Part shown: positions 20,613 through 30,641 of the stretch, piece by piece
How positions within the stretch are numbered: the first letter of the stretch is position 1
Layout: each line of letters starts with the position of its first letter
Source: Podospora comata
Lineage: Eukaryota; Ascomycota; Sordariomycetes; Sordariales; Podosporaceae
DNA length: 64,000 nucleotides
Direction: 5' to 3'
Assembly (NCBI GenBank): GCA_017354895.1
Contig: CP071493.1
Coordinates: 3,782,001 to 3,846,000 of the forward strand
The notes under the pieces: model-generated
What the model was told of the DNA's origin: nothing
Database searches by the model: none
Seen by the model: only the letters and a program-made list of their open reading frames with translations
Made by a program: the position numbers and the translations under genes

Positions 20613-22703
20613 TGACTAGTCATAAGAATGATGGGCCAAAGCTGCCTGTGCAGCAGCTGGCCATTCTCGGTAAGTCACTTGCCCTTCTAGATCTTTACAT
20701 GTCGTTCACCGGCCTAGAGTAGTGGAGCAAGAGGGCCCGTTGCCCAATAATACCCTCCGAGTCAGCTAGGCTTGGCAGACATCAACAACTGCTGCTTGAC
20801 GATCACTGTTCATCTCATAGCCGGGTACCGCTTCCGCTCTCTTCATAGTATGCTGACATTCATCATATAGCCATTGCCAGGTTCGCCGAGCCCCTTGCAC
20901 TCACCTCAGTCTTCCCCTATCTTCCAGAGATGATCGCCAGCTTTGGGGTAGAGAAGAATGAGGTTGCAAGATGGGCAGGTCTTACCGGTGCCATATTCTC
21001 TATAAGTCAGAGCTGTACGGCTGTGGCATGGGGACGGGCGTCAGATAAATTTGGAAGGAAACCCATCATCCTGATAGGGTTGCTCAGCACGATGATTTGC
21101 TTTCTTGTCTGGGGTATGTCGACAAGCTTGCCCATGGCCATCACCGCAAGAGCTATCATGGGAAGCGGCAACGGCAATGGTAAGTACCTACGCCCAGTTC
21201 TGTGTTTTCTGTCACACCACTAACAACGTCACTAGTTGGCATCATCAGAACCATGGTAGCCGAAATGGTGCCGGAAAGAGTTCTTCAGCCCAAAGCCTTC
21301 TCACTCATGCCCCTTGTGTGGTCAATAGGCTCTGTCTTTGGGCCTGCCTTTGGTGGCTTCTTTGCTCAGCCTGCCAAGCAGTTTCCCAACGTTTTTGGAA
21401 ACATTGAGTTCTTCAAGACTTACCCCTTTGCTTTGCCAAATATCATGGCATGCTGTGTGTTTTTCATTTCTTTCATGACCGGGTTGTTGTTCCTCAAGGT
21501 TCGTCTCATTGTCCCTTTCAAATCACCACATAGACTAACAGCCACAAAAGGAAACACTCGAAAGCAAACGCAACAAACGCGACTGGGGCCTCGAGCTCGG
21601 CGAGAAACTAACTCGTCCCTTCCACCGCTCCAAGCGTACCAAGAATCTCAGGAGGCGCTCCTTTGTTGACAGCGAGGCATCTGCCCCTCTGCTTGCCCAG
21701 TCCACCATGTCAAGCAGCTCTTTGAACTTGGAATCCAAGCACTCCGATCCAGTATCGATGAAGGACATTTTCGCCCCTCAGACGTCGATAAACCTCATCT
21801 GCTACACCTTCTTGGCTCTTCACTCAGTAGCGTACGACCAAGTCCTGCCTGTGTTCCTTAACTACCCCCGTGTGATCCCTGACGAGCACAACACCTCCCT
21901 CCCGTTCAAGTTCACCGGCGGCTTCGGCCTCAGCTCGGACAAAATCGGCACAATCTACACGGTCTATGGCATCTCCTGTGGAGTGATTCAGTTTTTCCTG
22001 TTTCCCAAGCTGTGTGCCAAGTTTGGTGTGCTGGGAATCTACCGCTTTGCCAGTAAGCACCCTATTATTTCTCCCTTCCCTAGTCCTTTCGTAGTTACTG
22101 ACTTCTTGCATAGCCGTCGTATTCCCTATAATATACTTCTTGACGCCCTACACAGTTCTCGTCCAGGATACCACCGCTCGGTACATCTTCTTCTTGACCA
22201 TCATGCTGGTCAAAGGATTTGTCGTTATTGTCGCCTTCCCTTGCACCACCATCCTCCTGACCAACTCTGCTACCTCCCTCCGGATCCTTGGGACCTTGAA
22301 CGGAGTAGCGACGACCTTTTCCGGACTAGGGAGAGCTGCGGGGCCCGCCGCTGCCGGTGCGGTCTTCAGCTGGGGCGTGCAGAGAGGATACGTGATTGCA
22401 GCGTGGTGGTTCCTGGGGTTAATCGCTTTGATGGGGACGATCCCGCCTTGGTTTATTATCGAAGGTGATGGCCCTACCGCTTCCTCGACAGCCACATCAA
22501 CTTCCACCTCTGACGGGGAAGAAGAGAGCCTGCTCCAGCGTGACGACGACGACGATAGCAGCGTTGACGGGTACGACGAAGTAGCTGTTTTAGAAGCATT
22601 GGAGGGCGAAGAGTCAGAATCGGAGACTGAGCCCGGGAAGGAAAGGAAAAAGAGGACAACGAACGGGAGTTATGGAACAATGAATAATGGGACAGCGAGT
22701 TGA
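20613..22703 (+). CDS. Major facilitator superfamily transporter (YCR023C/ZIFL-like)
   Basis: Five exons, 20613-20670, 20871-21179, 21236-21498, 21551-22052 and 22114-22703, give 573 aa; every junction stays in frame. About 12 membrane spans are arranged six plus six around a hydrophilic loop (about 215-275; ESKRNKRDWGLELGEKLTRP). The start LPVQQLAILAIARFAEPLAL is typical of this DHA1-type group, as is WGRASDKFGRKPIILIGLL (the MFS loop 2-3 motif). GSGNGNVGIIRTMVAEMVP lies in spans 4-5. The C-terminal tail is acidic and Ser-rich (DDDDDSSVDGYDE), probably cytosolic. The closest families I recognise are yeast vacuolar YCR023C and plant zinc-induced-facilitator-like carriers; the substrate cannot be told. 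The first intron is unusually long for this window (200 bp). Confidence 0.9.
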
Positions 22704-23749
22704 ATGAAATATCATGATGGATGAAGAGACGGGAAAAGAAACGATAGAGCATACGAAGGAAAGAAGGTCATGACTGAACGGGTGTGTGTTTCTTTTGGCT
22801 GATGATACCAGACTTCTTTTTTTTTCTTTCGGCATATCCATCAAGCATATGACATATCACCTGGGAGGTGTTTTGGGGATAAGGAGTTTAAAAAGTTTTG
22901 CTGTTTTGGTTGTTTAAATAGAAGGAATGAATTATCTTTTCACCATAACTCATCCTGGTACCTTACCGACCACAACCACCACCAGCTTGCTCCTTCCTTA
23001 ACAGCAGGAGCAACAACAATGGTTTATGTATTAGGTCAACCATGCAATATTCAACAGGGCAGCAGCACATTCTGGCGTAGCCAAGCGGTCAGCCTGCTGG
23101 CCGAGGGCAAGCCCTCCCCCCCACCCCCCTCGGTTTCGCTCAGCCCCAGAGCTTCCTGTTCGAATCCTCGTAAAATCAAATGGTTTTCGGCGCCGGAACA
23201 CCACAATCAAATAAAGTGTGGATGTTGGCGAGCTTTTTGATTTTGATTTTTCACTGGTGAAAGATAGGATAACGAGCTGTTTCTTTCTTTTGAGTGATGT
23301 TTCTATATCACCTGTTTTTGAAATTGACTTTTTCATGACTGTTGGGTTGTACGGACATATGCATCCGGCGGTTTGGTACGCTGTGTGATGGGATTGGAAC
23401 CACAATCAACTACTCGGCAGGTCGGTAGATAACCGGTGAAGGAATGAAGCAAGAGGAGAGATATTTCGATATTCAAGATAAATAACCTGTGATATCACAT
23501 GAACAGCTTCTACGACCGAGTATCTCCTAATCTACCGCCTAACCAAAACCACTCGCTCAAGCTATGTTACAACCCCCTTCCCCCAAAAAGAAAATCTACA
23601 CACATTTTCCCCCCAAAGGTGATGTATGTAATGTGTTCCCCATCTAGATATCTCACCCATCTACCCACCATCTGTCAACCACCCAATCTAAAAATACCGA
23701 CATTATACAATCCCCATCCCCCCATTATCTACCCCTGCCTTTCCCCCCC
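22704..23749. other. Intergenic, convergent 3' flanks of MFS transporter and P450
   Basis: About 1.05 kb. C-rich runs occur at 23118-23135 and 23560-23760. A sequence at 23076-23172 has A-box-like and B-box-like motifs of tRNA genes but does not fold as a tRNA (see rejected items). I see no supported gene. Confidence 0.55.
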
Positions 23750-25393
23750 TCAATCACCACCTCCCCACTCCCCCCCCAACAAGGAAACCCTAACCGTAAC
23801 CCCCTCCTTAGGCCTCAAAACCAACCTCCACATCTTCCACTCCTCCGGATCAGCCGTCTCATAATCTCTCCCAAACTCAAACTCGCTCAACAGCACACAC
23901 AACAAAATCTTCATCTCCGTCTCGGCAAACTTCCGCCCAATACACCCCCTCGGCCCCTGCAAAAAAGTCATAAACGCGTTCGGCACCACACTCGGCGGCA
24001 AATCATCCCACCTGTCCGGGTCAAACTCATCCGCCGTTTCCCCCCAGTAGCACGGAAGCCGGTTGATCGTGTTGGCAAGCACGTAGATCACAGTCCCACC
24101 CGGGACTTTGTACCGACCCAAAGTGTCGTCCGCGATGGACTGCCTTACTGTCATGGGGATCGGGGGGATGTATCTCAGTGATTCCCTGCAGACGTTGTCC
24201 ATGAAGGGGAGCTTATCCGGGTCTACGGACGCCAAAAGACGAGGATCGTGGCGGTTGGAGGCGTCAAACAAAAAGGGCATGTGCTCCCGGATTTCCTCAC
24301 GGAGTTTGCTCTGAATTTCAGGGTGCGTCGACAAAAGGTGAATAGTCCACGCCACCGCCGTGGCAGTGGTGTCATGCCCCGCCCCCAGAAACGTCATGAT
24401 CTGATCCCGCATCGTGTCAAACGACAGCCCCTCCTCCCCGTTCTCCTTGAGCTTCTTGTTCTCTTTCGCAATCAGAGCAAGGATGTCCTTCTTGCCGATG
24501 TTGTTCTCCGCCTCGTCGAGCTTGGTGGTGATGATCTCGGTTGCTTTGTCGAGGATGATACCCCGGGAGGTTTCCATGTCGCGATTCATCTTGGAGGGGA
24601 TGTGCTTCGAGGCAGGGATGAAAGCTTGCATTCCGTGGAGGAGGCGAGAAAAGAGGTCAAAGGCGAAGACGAGGCGGTAGGCCTCGCGGATGGGGACGTC
24701 AGGGTCCTCGAGGGAGTTGATGTCGTACCCGAAACCGGCCTTGCCGATGATGTCGAGGGTGCAGCGGTTCAGCCATTCCAACGCCTCGAACGATTTGACC
24801 CTGAGGTGGGAGGTGGTCATCTCCTCCTTCCAGAGCTTGGCCATGATGAGGGACTTTTCCCAAAAGATGGGCGTGAGCGAGCGGATAGCGCCGATGGAGA
24901 AGCCGGCTGTGAGGGCCTTGCGCTGGACGACGTGGTCGGTGCCTTCGGCGAGGAGGATGCCCTCACCAAGAATGCGGACCATCCAGAGCTTGGCCCGAAC
25001 GGGCTTGGGGTAGTTGTACGGGTTCTTCACCGTCATGTGCTTGAGGGCTTCGTCGTCGGCGACGGACAGTCTCTCGGCGCCAAAGGGGAAGTAGTAGCGG
25101 ATGATGGGACCGAGCTCCTTGTGCCAGCGACGCTGGGGGACGCCGCACTCCTCGGTGATGATGGTGAAGAACTGCCCTATGAGAGGGTTACCCGGGACTG
25201 TGGGAACGTGTCTCAGCTCCGAGAAGTAGATTGGGTAAAGATAGCTCAGCCAGACGAAAAGGTAGAAGGGGATGGCTGCTGCCAACGCTGTCCCGACAGT
25301 CTGGGCCAAAGGCAGGTCGAATTTCTTCGCGACACCGATGGATGCTGCTGTGGTTACCGCCAGCATGGGGCCGAGAGTGACTTTTGAGGCCAT
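23750..25393 (-). CDS. Cytochrome P450 monooxygenase
   Basis: A single exon of 547 aa. It is a heme-thiolate monooxygenase of the ER membrane that inserts one oxygen atom into a lipophilic substrate with electrons from P450 reductase. A hydrophobic N-terminus (about 33-55) forms the membrane anchor and is followed by a Pro-rich hinge (VPTVPGNP, 64-70). The I-helix oxygen-binding motif AGHDTTA is at 338-344, ESLR of helix K at 404-407, FDPDRW at 457-462, and the heme-binding loop FLQGPRGCIGRKFAE has the axial ligand Cys484. All hallmark residues are intact. The CYP family cannot be fixed by eye; the helix I and heme motifs are most like the CYP4-type clan. It diverges from a DHA2 efflux pump across a 968-bp spacer. 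Confidence 0.95.
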   Translation of the reverse strand: MASKVTLGPMLAVTTAASIGVAKKFDLPLAQTVGTALAAAIPFYLFVWLSYLYPIYFSELRHVPTVPGNPLIGQFFTIITEECGVPQRRWHKELGPIIRYYFPFGAERLSVADDEALKHMTVKNPYNYPKPVRAKLWMVRILGEGILLAEGTDHVVQRKALTAGFSIGAIRSLTPIFWEKSLIMAKLWKEEMTTSHLRVKSFEALEWLNRCTLDIIGKAGFGYDINSLEDPDVPIREAYRLVFAFDLFSRLLHGMQAFIPASKHIPSKMNRDMETSRGIILDKATEIITTKLDEAENNIGKKDILALIAKENKKLKENGEEGLSFDTMRDQIMTFLGAGHDTTATAVAWTIHLLSTHPEIQSKLREEIREHMPFLFDASNRHDPRLLASVDPDKLPFMDNVCRESLRYIPPIPMTVRQSIADDTLGRYKVPGGTVIYVLANTINRLPCYWGETADEFDPDRWDDLPPSVVPNAFMTFLQGPRGCIGRKFAETEMKILLCVLLSEFEFGRDYETADPEEWKMWRLVLRPKEGVTVRVSLLGGEWGGGD

Positions 25394-26361
25394 GGTTACC
25401 GAAGCGACATTCGGTGTTCAACGGCCGAGAGATGGAGTATCGGAACTGAAAGAACTGAAGCGAAGCATAGAGTGGAACGCCGGTTAGGTCCAAACCCCCA
25501 GAAGATCAGATACACTGCGAGGTTGTGATGCCGAAACCAGGATTCCAACGGTAACGGGCATACCGTTATATACATCATGCCTGCTGGCCTTCAGAATCCA
25601 GGAGCTTGGTTCGCCGTGGCGACGTTCAAGATTGAGGGCTTTCCATGGCGCTAGGCGAGGCCGGTGTATGCTGCAAGTTTGACCTGAAGGATCTATTTAC
25701 ATGCCGTTACCCAAAAGCATGGCCTAGAACAGACCTAGAGCAGTATTGTCTGAATCATGTCCGCCAGAGTCAGTGTCAACGCCGGTGTTGGAGTCTGTGT
25801 GCTAGTGGGCTAGCTTGAGCGTTCTCGTACGACGGAATCCGGTATAACCGTTGGTTTAGACTTGAGCCGATGACCTGTGTGTCGGTACTGAAGTTGACAT
25901 GCGGGCTCCTTGATTACCCCTGAAAGCAGTCATTCAGTTACAGTCAGGCATCATGAGCTGAACCTGGGGTTCTGCGTGTGCGCTGTGTTCTTCGAAACAA
26001 GGTGGCACTTTAAAGACAGCCCTTGAATATTCTCATCGTCGTTTCTGTTGAACTGCCTGCAGGCTTGGTAAGGGTTGACGGTTATTCAGCCGTCGAGTGG
26101 CGCACCTAGTCTAGGCGATCCCCTGTGACCGCTCCCAACGAGAGAAAGCCGTTGTCGACCGAAAATACCGGCCTCCTAGACTGACGAGAGCTTTATCGGC
26201 ATGGAAAGCGACCATACCTGTTGCCTCTGGTAGCTTCTCCGGGGTCAGATCTCAGGATTTGAAAGAGGTCGAAAACATGACCCATGACCAGAATTTCCGG
26301 CTCCTGAACGTCGAGTGAATCTTGACTGTTTCACTCAACCCCCGAGTCCCTTCTCCTCCTC
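25394..26361. other. Divergent promoter region, P450 / efflux pump
   Basis: 968 bp between divergent start codons, with a TATA-like element on the P450 side. No ORF of note occurs and no repeat is seen. Confidence 0.6.
25566..25572 (-). promoter_or_regulatory. TATA-like element of the P450 gene
   Basis: On the minus strand this reads TATATAA, about 175 bp before the P450 ATG. Found by eye only. Confidence 0.4.
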
Positions 26362-28618
26362 ATGATGACTTCTCTGAGTAACGTTTTTCATATCATCATG
26401 TGCTTTCGAAAGCGCCAGCCCTCTCATGATGAGAGCCCAATACCAGACATCCCTCCCGAGATTCCCATGCCGGCATGTCAAGACAGCAACCGCCCCAGCA
26501 GCTTTGGCGGCCTAGTCAGCCAACACAACCTCCAAAAAATCGGCATCCCACCCCTCAAAACCGAGTCCACAACCAACAATGACAAGCTCTCAGCCGTCTC
26601 ACGCGTGTCCGGTGCGACCCGGAATCCTCCACCGATTCGCACGCCACAGGAGATGGCCAACGTACCCAAGAACGTGCTCCTAGAAGAAGTCCTTGGCGGC
26701 CTGCGGCAACTAGCCGCGTCCCCGACCCCCTTGACACCTACCAGTGTTCGACGAAAGTACCCGATTTCCATGACTGAGCAGCGACATCCAGGGAAACCTG
26801 ACGCAAAAATCCATTGGAGCACAAAGCCATTTGAGGTTCCGAGGGACGCAGTGACCCCGGAACTTCCCATGTCGGAGAAGGATGACCCTCTGGCAGAGGC
26901 CCGTTATGTCTCTGGTATTCCTCTGGCGTGCCTGATGGCTGGGCTGATGTTTGCGGTGTTTTTGACTTCGATTGATAGAACGATTATATCAACGGTGGGT
27001 GGAACATGATGCTATCTAGTATTTTCTTCCTCTACTGACCTTTGTAGGCTATTCCGAATATTACCGAGGAGTTCAAGTCGACGCCGGATATTGGCTGGTA
27101 TGGCTCAGCATATATGCTCACAGCCTGTGCCTTTCAGCCCATGTTTGGTCGCATCTATACGATTTTCTCTGTTAAAGTCTCGTATCTGATAGCCGTGTTT
27201 CTCTTTGAACTGGGATCATTACTCTGCGGTATATCAAAGACGTCCATGACTTTGATCATCGGGAGAGCCATTGCAGGGCTGGGGTGTGCAGGCATCCTCA
27301 CTGGGAGTTTCGTTGTCGTTTCAACCACGATTCCGTTGCATTTGCGGCCTGTTTTCATTGCTATTGTTGGGCTAATGTAAGTGATCATCACCACGAGGTT
27401 CTCTTCGCTGCTCATCTGACCTTATTCAGGTTTGGGATCGGTGCTTCCCTTGGACCCCTGCTGGGTGGTGTTTTTACAGACTTGGTGGTGAGTATCCGGC
27501 AACCGATGTATTTGTCGAGAAGATACTGACAACTCGAGACATGGCGATGGTGCTTCTACATCAACCTCCCCATTGGCGGTGCCACCGCCGCGGCCATGAT
27601 GTTTTTCTTTCATCCAGCAAAGAACAAGGGAGCCAACCGGCCATTCTGGCAACGTATCTTGGCCTTGGATATCCTTGGAAATGCGCTTCTCCTGGCGGCG
27701 TCCATCATGCTCTTCCTGGCGCTCGAGTACACAACCCAGGGGGTGGCCTGGTCAAGTGCAGAGGTTATCGGACTCTTGACTGGGTGTGGCGTCGTGGCCG
27801 TCATCTTCATGGCGTGGCAATGGTGGAAAGGAGATGAGGCGCTGATGCCGCCTCGGATTGTCACTCAGCGTACGGTGGCTGCTTCTTGCGGTATGGCGTT
27901 CATGACCTATGGTGCGCTCATCAACCTGACCTTCTTCTTGCCCATCTGGTTCCAAGCAATCAAGGATGACAGCGCTATTGGTTCGGGTGTCAACATGATC
28001 CCCTACTTTTTGGTAAACGCCTTCTTTTCGCTCTTGGCTGGCATATTTGTCACCAGGATCGGTTACGTCACGCCTCCAGCCGTGATTGGAAGTGCTATCG
28101 GTACTATTGGTCTTGGATTACTGACGCTCTTGAATCCGCGCACCACGACGGGGCAGTGGGTGGGCTACGAGATGGTGTGCAGTGTAGGGTTTGGCATGTC
28201 GATCCAACAGGGATTCACAGCTGTTCAGACGGTACTTGCGGAGGACGACATGGCGGTTGGAACAGCAGCGGTGGTGGCGTCGCAGTCGTTGGGAGGCGCC
28301 ATCATCCTATCGATCGGAAACAGCGTGTTTCAACACCAGCTCTTGAAGGCATCAGAGGCTAATATCCTGCCCGGAGTCGACATCAAGAAGCTTATCGATG
28401 TGGGCGCGGCTTCATTCCATAATCTTGTACTGGATGATGAGCTGCCATTAATGTTGGAGGTGTACAATGCTGCACTGCGATTGGTGTTTATTGTGGGCAT
28501 CCCCATGGGTGCAATGGCTGCCATCATTTCGTGCTTCCTCGAGTTCAAGTCAGTCAAGGCCAACAAGGAGGGTGATGTGGCGAAAACTCGTGCCGAGGAT
28601 ATCGCGCAAAAAGCGTAA
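26362..28618 (+). CDS. DHA2-type MFS multidrug/toxin efflux transporter
   Basis: Four exons, 26362-26994, 27048-27376, 27430-27487 and 27539-28618, encode 699 aa, or 698 from the second ATG at 26365. The gene has the 14-span drug:H+ antiporter layout: span 1 has LMFAVFLTSIDRTIISTAIP (family motif with Asp), then DIGWYGSAYMLTACAFQP, then GRAIAGLGCAGILTG, and motif C-like GASLGPLLGGVFTD followed by TWRWCFYINLPIGG. Such pumps export fungal metabolites or xenobiotics across the plasma membrane. The N-terminal cytosolic part is long, about 190 residues, Pro/Ser-rich and without spans, against roughly 40-100 in typical members. Exon 3 is only 58 nt. The divergent P450 is its immediate neighbour, which suggests co-regulation for detoxification or metabolite export, but no biosynthetic backbone gene is in the window. 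Confidence 0.93.
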
Positions 28619-28947
28619 GAAAACAATAATATGAGGGAATTCGTGTATGTATATGATCAGGTATGTCATGAATAGGAAAGCTTGAGATTCACTGCACGAG
28701 GGAAACGCGATATCACGTGTGGCCGGCTGTGCTCCGGAATGGGTGCAGCTGTCAACTCTTGGCATCTGCAAGGTCGCTGCTCTTGGGTGGATCAAAGAAG
28801 CTGGGCCGGTGGGGCTCTCTTTTTATCGATATCAACCGGGCAAGGCTACGATTACCTTTCTGGAAGCTCCGTCACCTTTCCAAACTAAAGCCAATTCACC
28901 CGATCCGCAACAGCTTCATCACACTCTCCCACACCACAATATCCACG
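28619..28947. other. Short intergenic stretch, efflux pump to TFIIS
   Basis: 329 bp between tandem plus-strand genes. It must contain the 3' end of one and the promoter of the other. ORFs here lead into TFIIS and are its 5' leader. Confidence 0.6.
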
Positions 28948-29978
28948 ATGGACGACCGATCGCTCACCAAGCGCATCCAGACGCTGCACAAGGCTGCTGC
29001 GAAAGAGCCTCCATCCGTGGTCCTCCAGTTGCTGGAGGAGTTGAAGAAGGAGCCTGCCCCGACTGAAGAGCAGCTTCGTGTAAGACCTCTCTCCTGTCCC
29101 TGCCGCGGCGGGCGGACGGGTTGACTTTTTTGGCCACTCTGTTGATCATATTGCCCGCAGTCCACCAAAGCCGGCGTCGTCGTCGGTAAAATGCGATCAA
29201 ACACCAACAAAGACATCGCGAGATTGGCTACCGAGATTGTGTCCAAGTGGAGGAAGAACGTCGACTCGGCCAAGGACAAGCGCAAGGTTGAACTCGCCAA
29301 GGACTCGCCCACCCCGAAGAGCGTCAGCTCGCCTCTCCCTCCATCATCATCTTCCAACAAGCCATACGAGGGCGATACCGAGAGACGGCATTTCAAGACG
29401 GACAAGGTAGATCTCAAGCGCACCGGTCATCAAGCTCGCGACGGCTGTATCGGCGTTCTTTACAACGGCCTGGCATACAGGGCCACAGAGTCTGTCGAGG
29501 AGGTTGTCAGACTCGCCATGGAGGTGGAGGCTGCCGCTTTCAGAGTTTTCAAGGGCGACACGCCAGAGTATCGCCAAAAGATTCGCGGCCTCATGACCAG
29601 TTTGAAGCGCAAGGACAACCCTGCCTTGGGAAAGCGCGTGCGATCCGGAGCCATCACGCCGGACACATTTGTCAAGATGACGGACGTTGAGCTTGCCTCG
29701 GATGCCCAGCGTGCCGAGGACGAGAAGCTGCAGCAGGAGAACATGAAGAAGGCGCAGGTGCCCATGGCGGAGAAGTCGATCAGTGATGCTCTCAAGTGTG
29801 GCAAGTGCGGGCAGAAGAAGGTATCGTACAGCCAGGCTCAGACTAGGTCTGCTGATGAGCCGATGACGACATTTTGCGAATGCACTGTGTGCGGTAACAG
29901 GTGGAAGGTAAGTTTTCACTTCGACAGCCTTGCGTCAAGTGGTTCTCGCGTGCTAACAGATGGCAACAGTTCTCCTAG
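28948..29978 (+). CDS. dst1: Transcription elongation factor TFIIS
   Basis: Three exons, 28948-29079, 29161-29907 and 29970-29978, give 295 aa. TFIIS rescues backtracked RNA polymerase II by stimulating transcript cleavage. The N-terminal LW domain covers about 1-80. The central Pol II-binding domain covers about 120-235 (DGCIGVLYNGLA, YRQKIRGLMTSLKRKDNPAL, SGAITPDTFVKM). The zinc ribbon has CGKCG...CECTVCGNRWK and the invariant acidic pair in RSADEPMTTF that enters the polymerase pore. The last coding exon is nine bases and supplies only the final Phe-Ser-stop of the conserved NRWKFS end. Without that splice the frame runs on into an unrelated tail. The donor GTAAGT and acceptor CAACAG are sound. 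Confidence 0.95.
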
Positions 29979-30641
29979 CGAGCAAGGCGTTTTCCTACTT
30001 TTTGTCGTGTTTTGGTTGGGGTTTGGCGTTTGGGGAACGCGCACCATTTTCGTCTTTTGCTGCGTTTTTGCATGATACCCGAGCAGCGGCCAGGCAGTAC
30101 TTGAGGCTCTGTCTCGGGGATGGGAGAGGTGGCTGAAGGATCCGGAGGAGGTATTTACATATTTCTATTGAACTCTAGATTCAGAGCACAGGCTGTACTA
30201 TACACAATTTCACGAGAGGCCGATGACAGTGGAGCATGTCTGGGACTTTTGGGACATGATTAGCTTGGACAGTTCACAGGTCAGAACTACGCTCGCCAGC
30301 GATCCCGACAAGGGGATTTGCCGGACGTTTCTTACGAGCATACATATATCGATAGTTGACATAACAACCGTGAGTGGGTCGACTCACTGTCCCTTTTCTC
30401 GAGCTTTTCCGTATCGATGGCAAACCAACGTATAATGCACCGTTGTTTCATTTTCGCTCACAGTGTGCGGCTTATAAATCATCACTCCTTCAACGTGTCA
30501 ACATATCAAACAATCTCCCAATTAATTCCTATCTCACTATATATAATCACCACTCCAACACCCTCCCCCCATCCCACTAACCACCCAAAGCAAAAAACCT
30601 TCCCACACCCCCCTTCACACCTCCCCCCCTTTCCCTTAACC
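29979..30641. other. Intergenic, convergent 3' flanks of TFIIS and Scm3
   Basis: 663 bp. The right part (30540-30660) is C-rich and lies in the Scm3 3' UTR. I see nothing else. Confidence 0.6.

Noticed and set aside
23076-23172. tRNA-like sequence: A-box-like TAGCCAAGCGGT and B-box-like TGTTCGAATCC
   Set aside because: The T-arm stem does not pair (TCCTG against CCTCG), no five-pair anticodon stem with a seven-base loop is present, and the acceptor complement lies too far downstream. At best a decayed tRNA or SINE relic.
24248-25387. 379-codon open frame antisense to the P450
   Set aside because: Shadow of a GC-rich coding sequence. The P450 frame has all hallmark motifs and the antisense product matches nothing.
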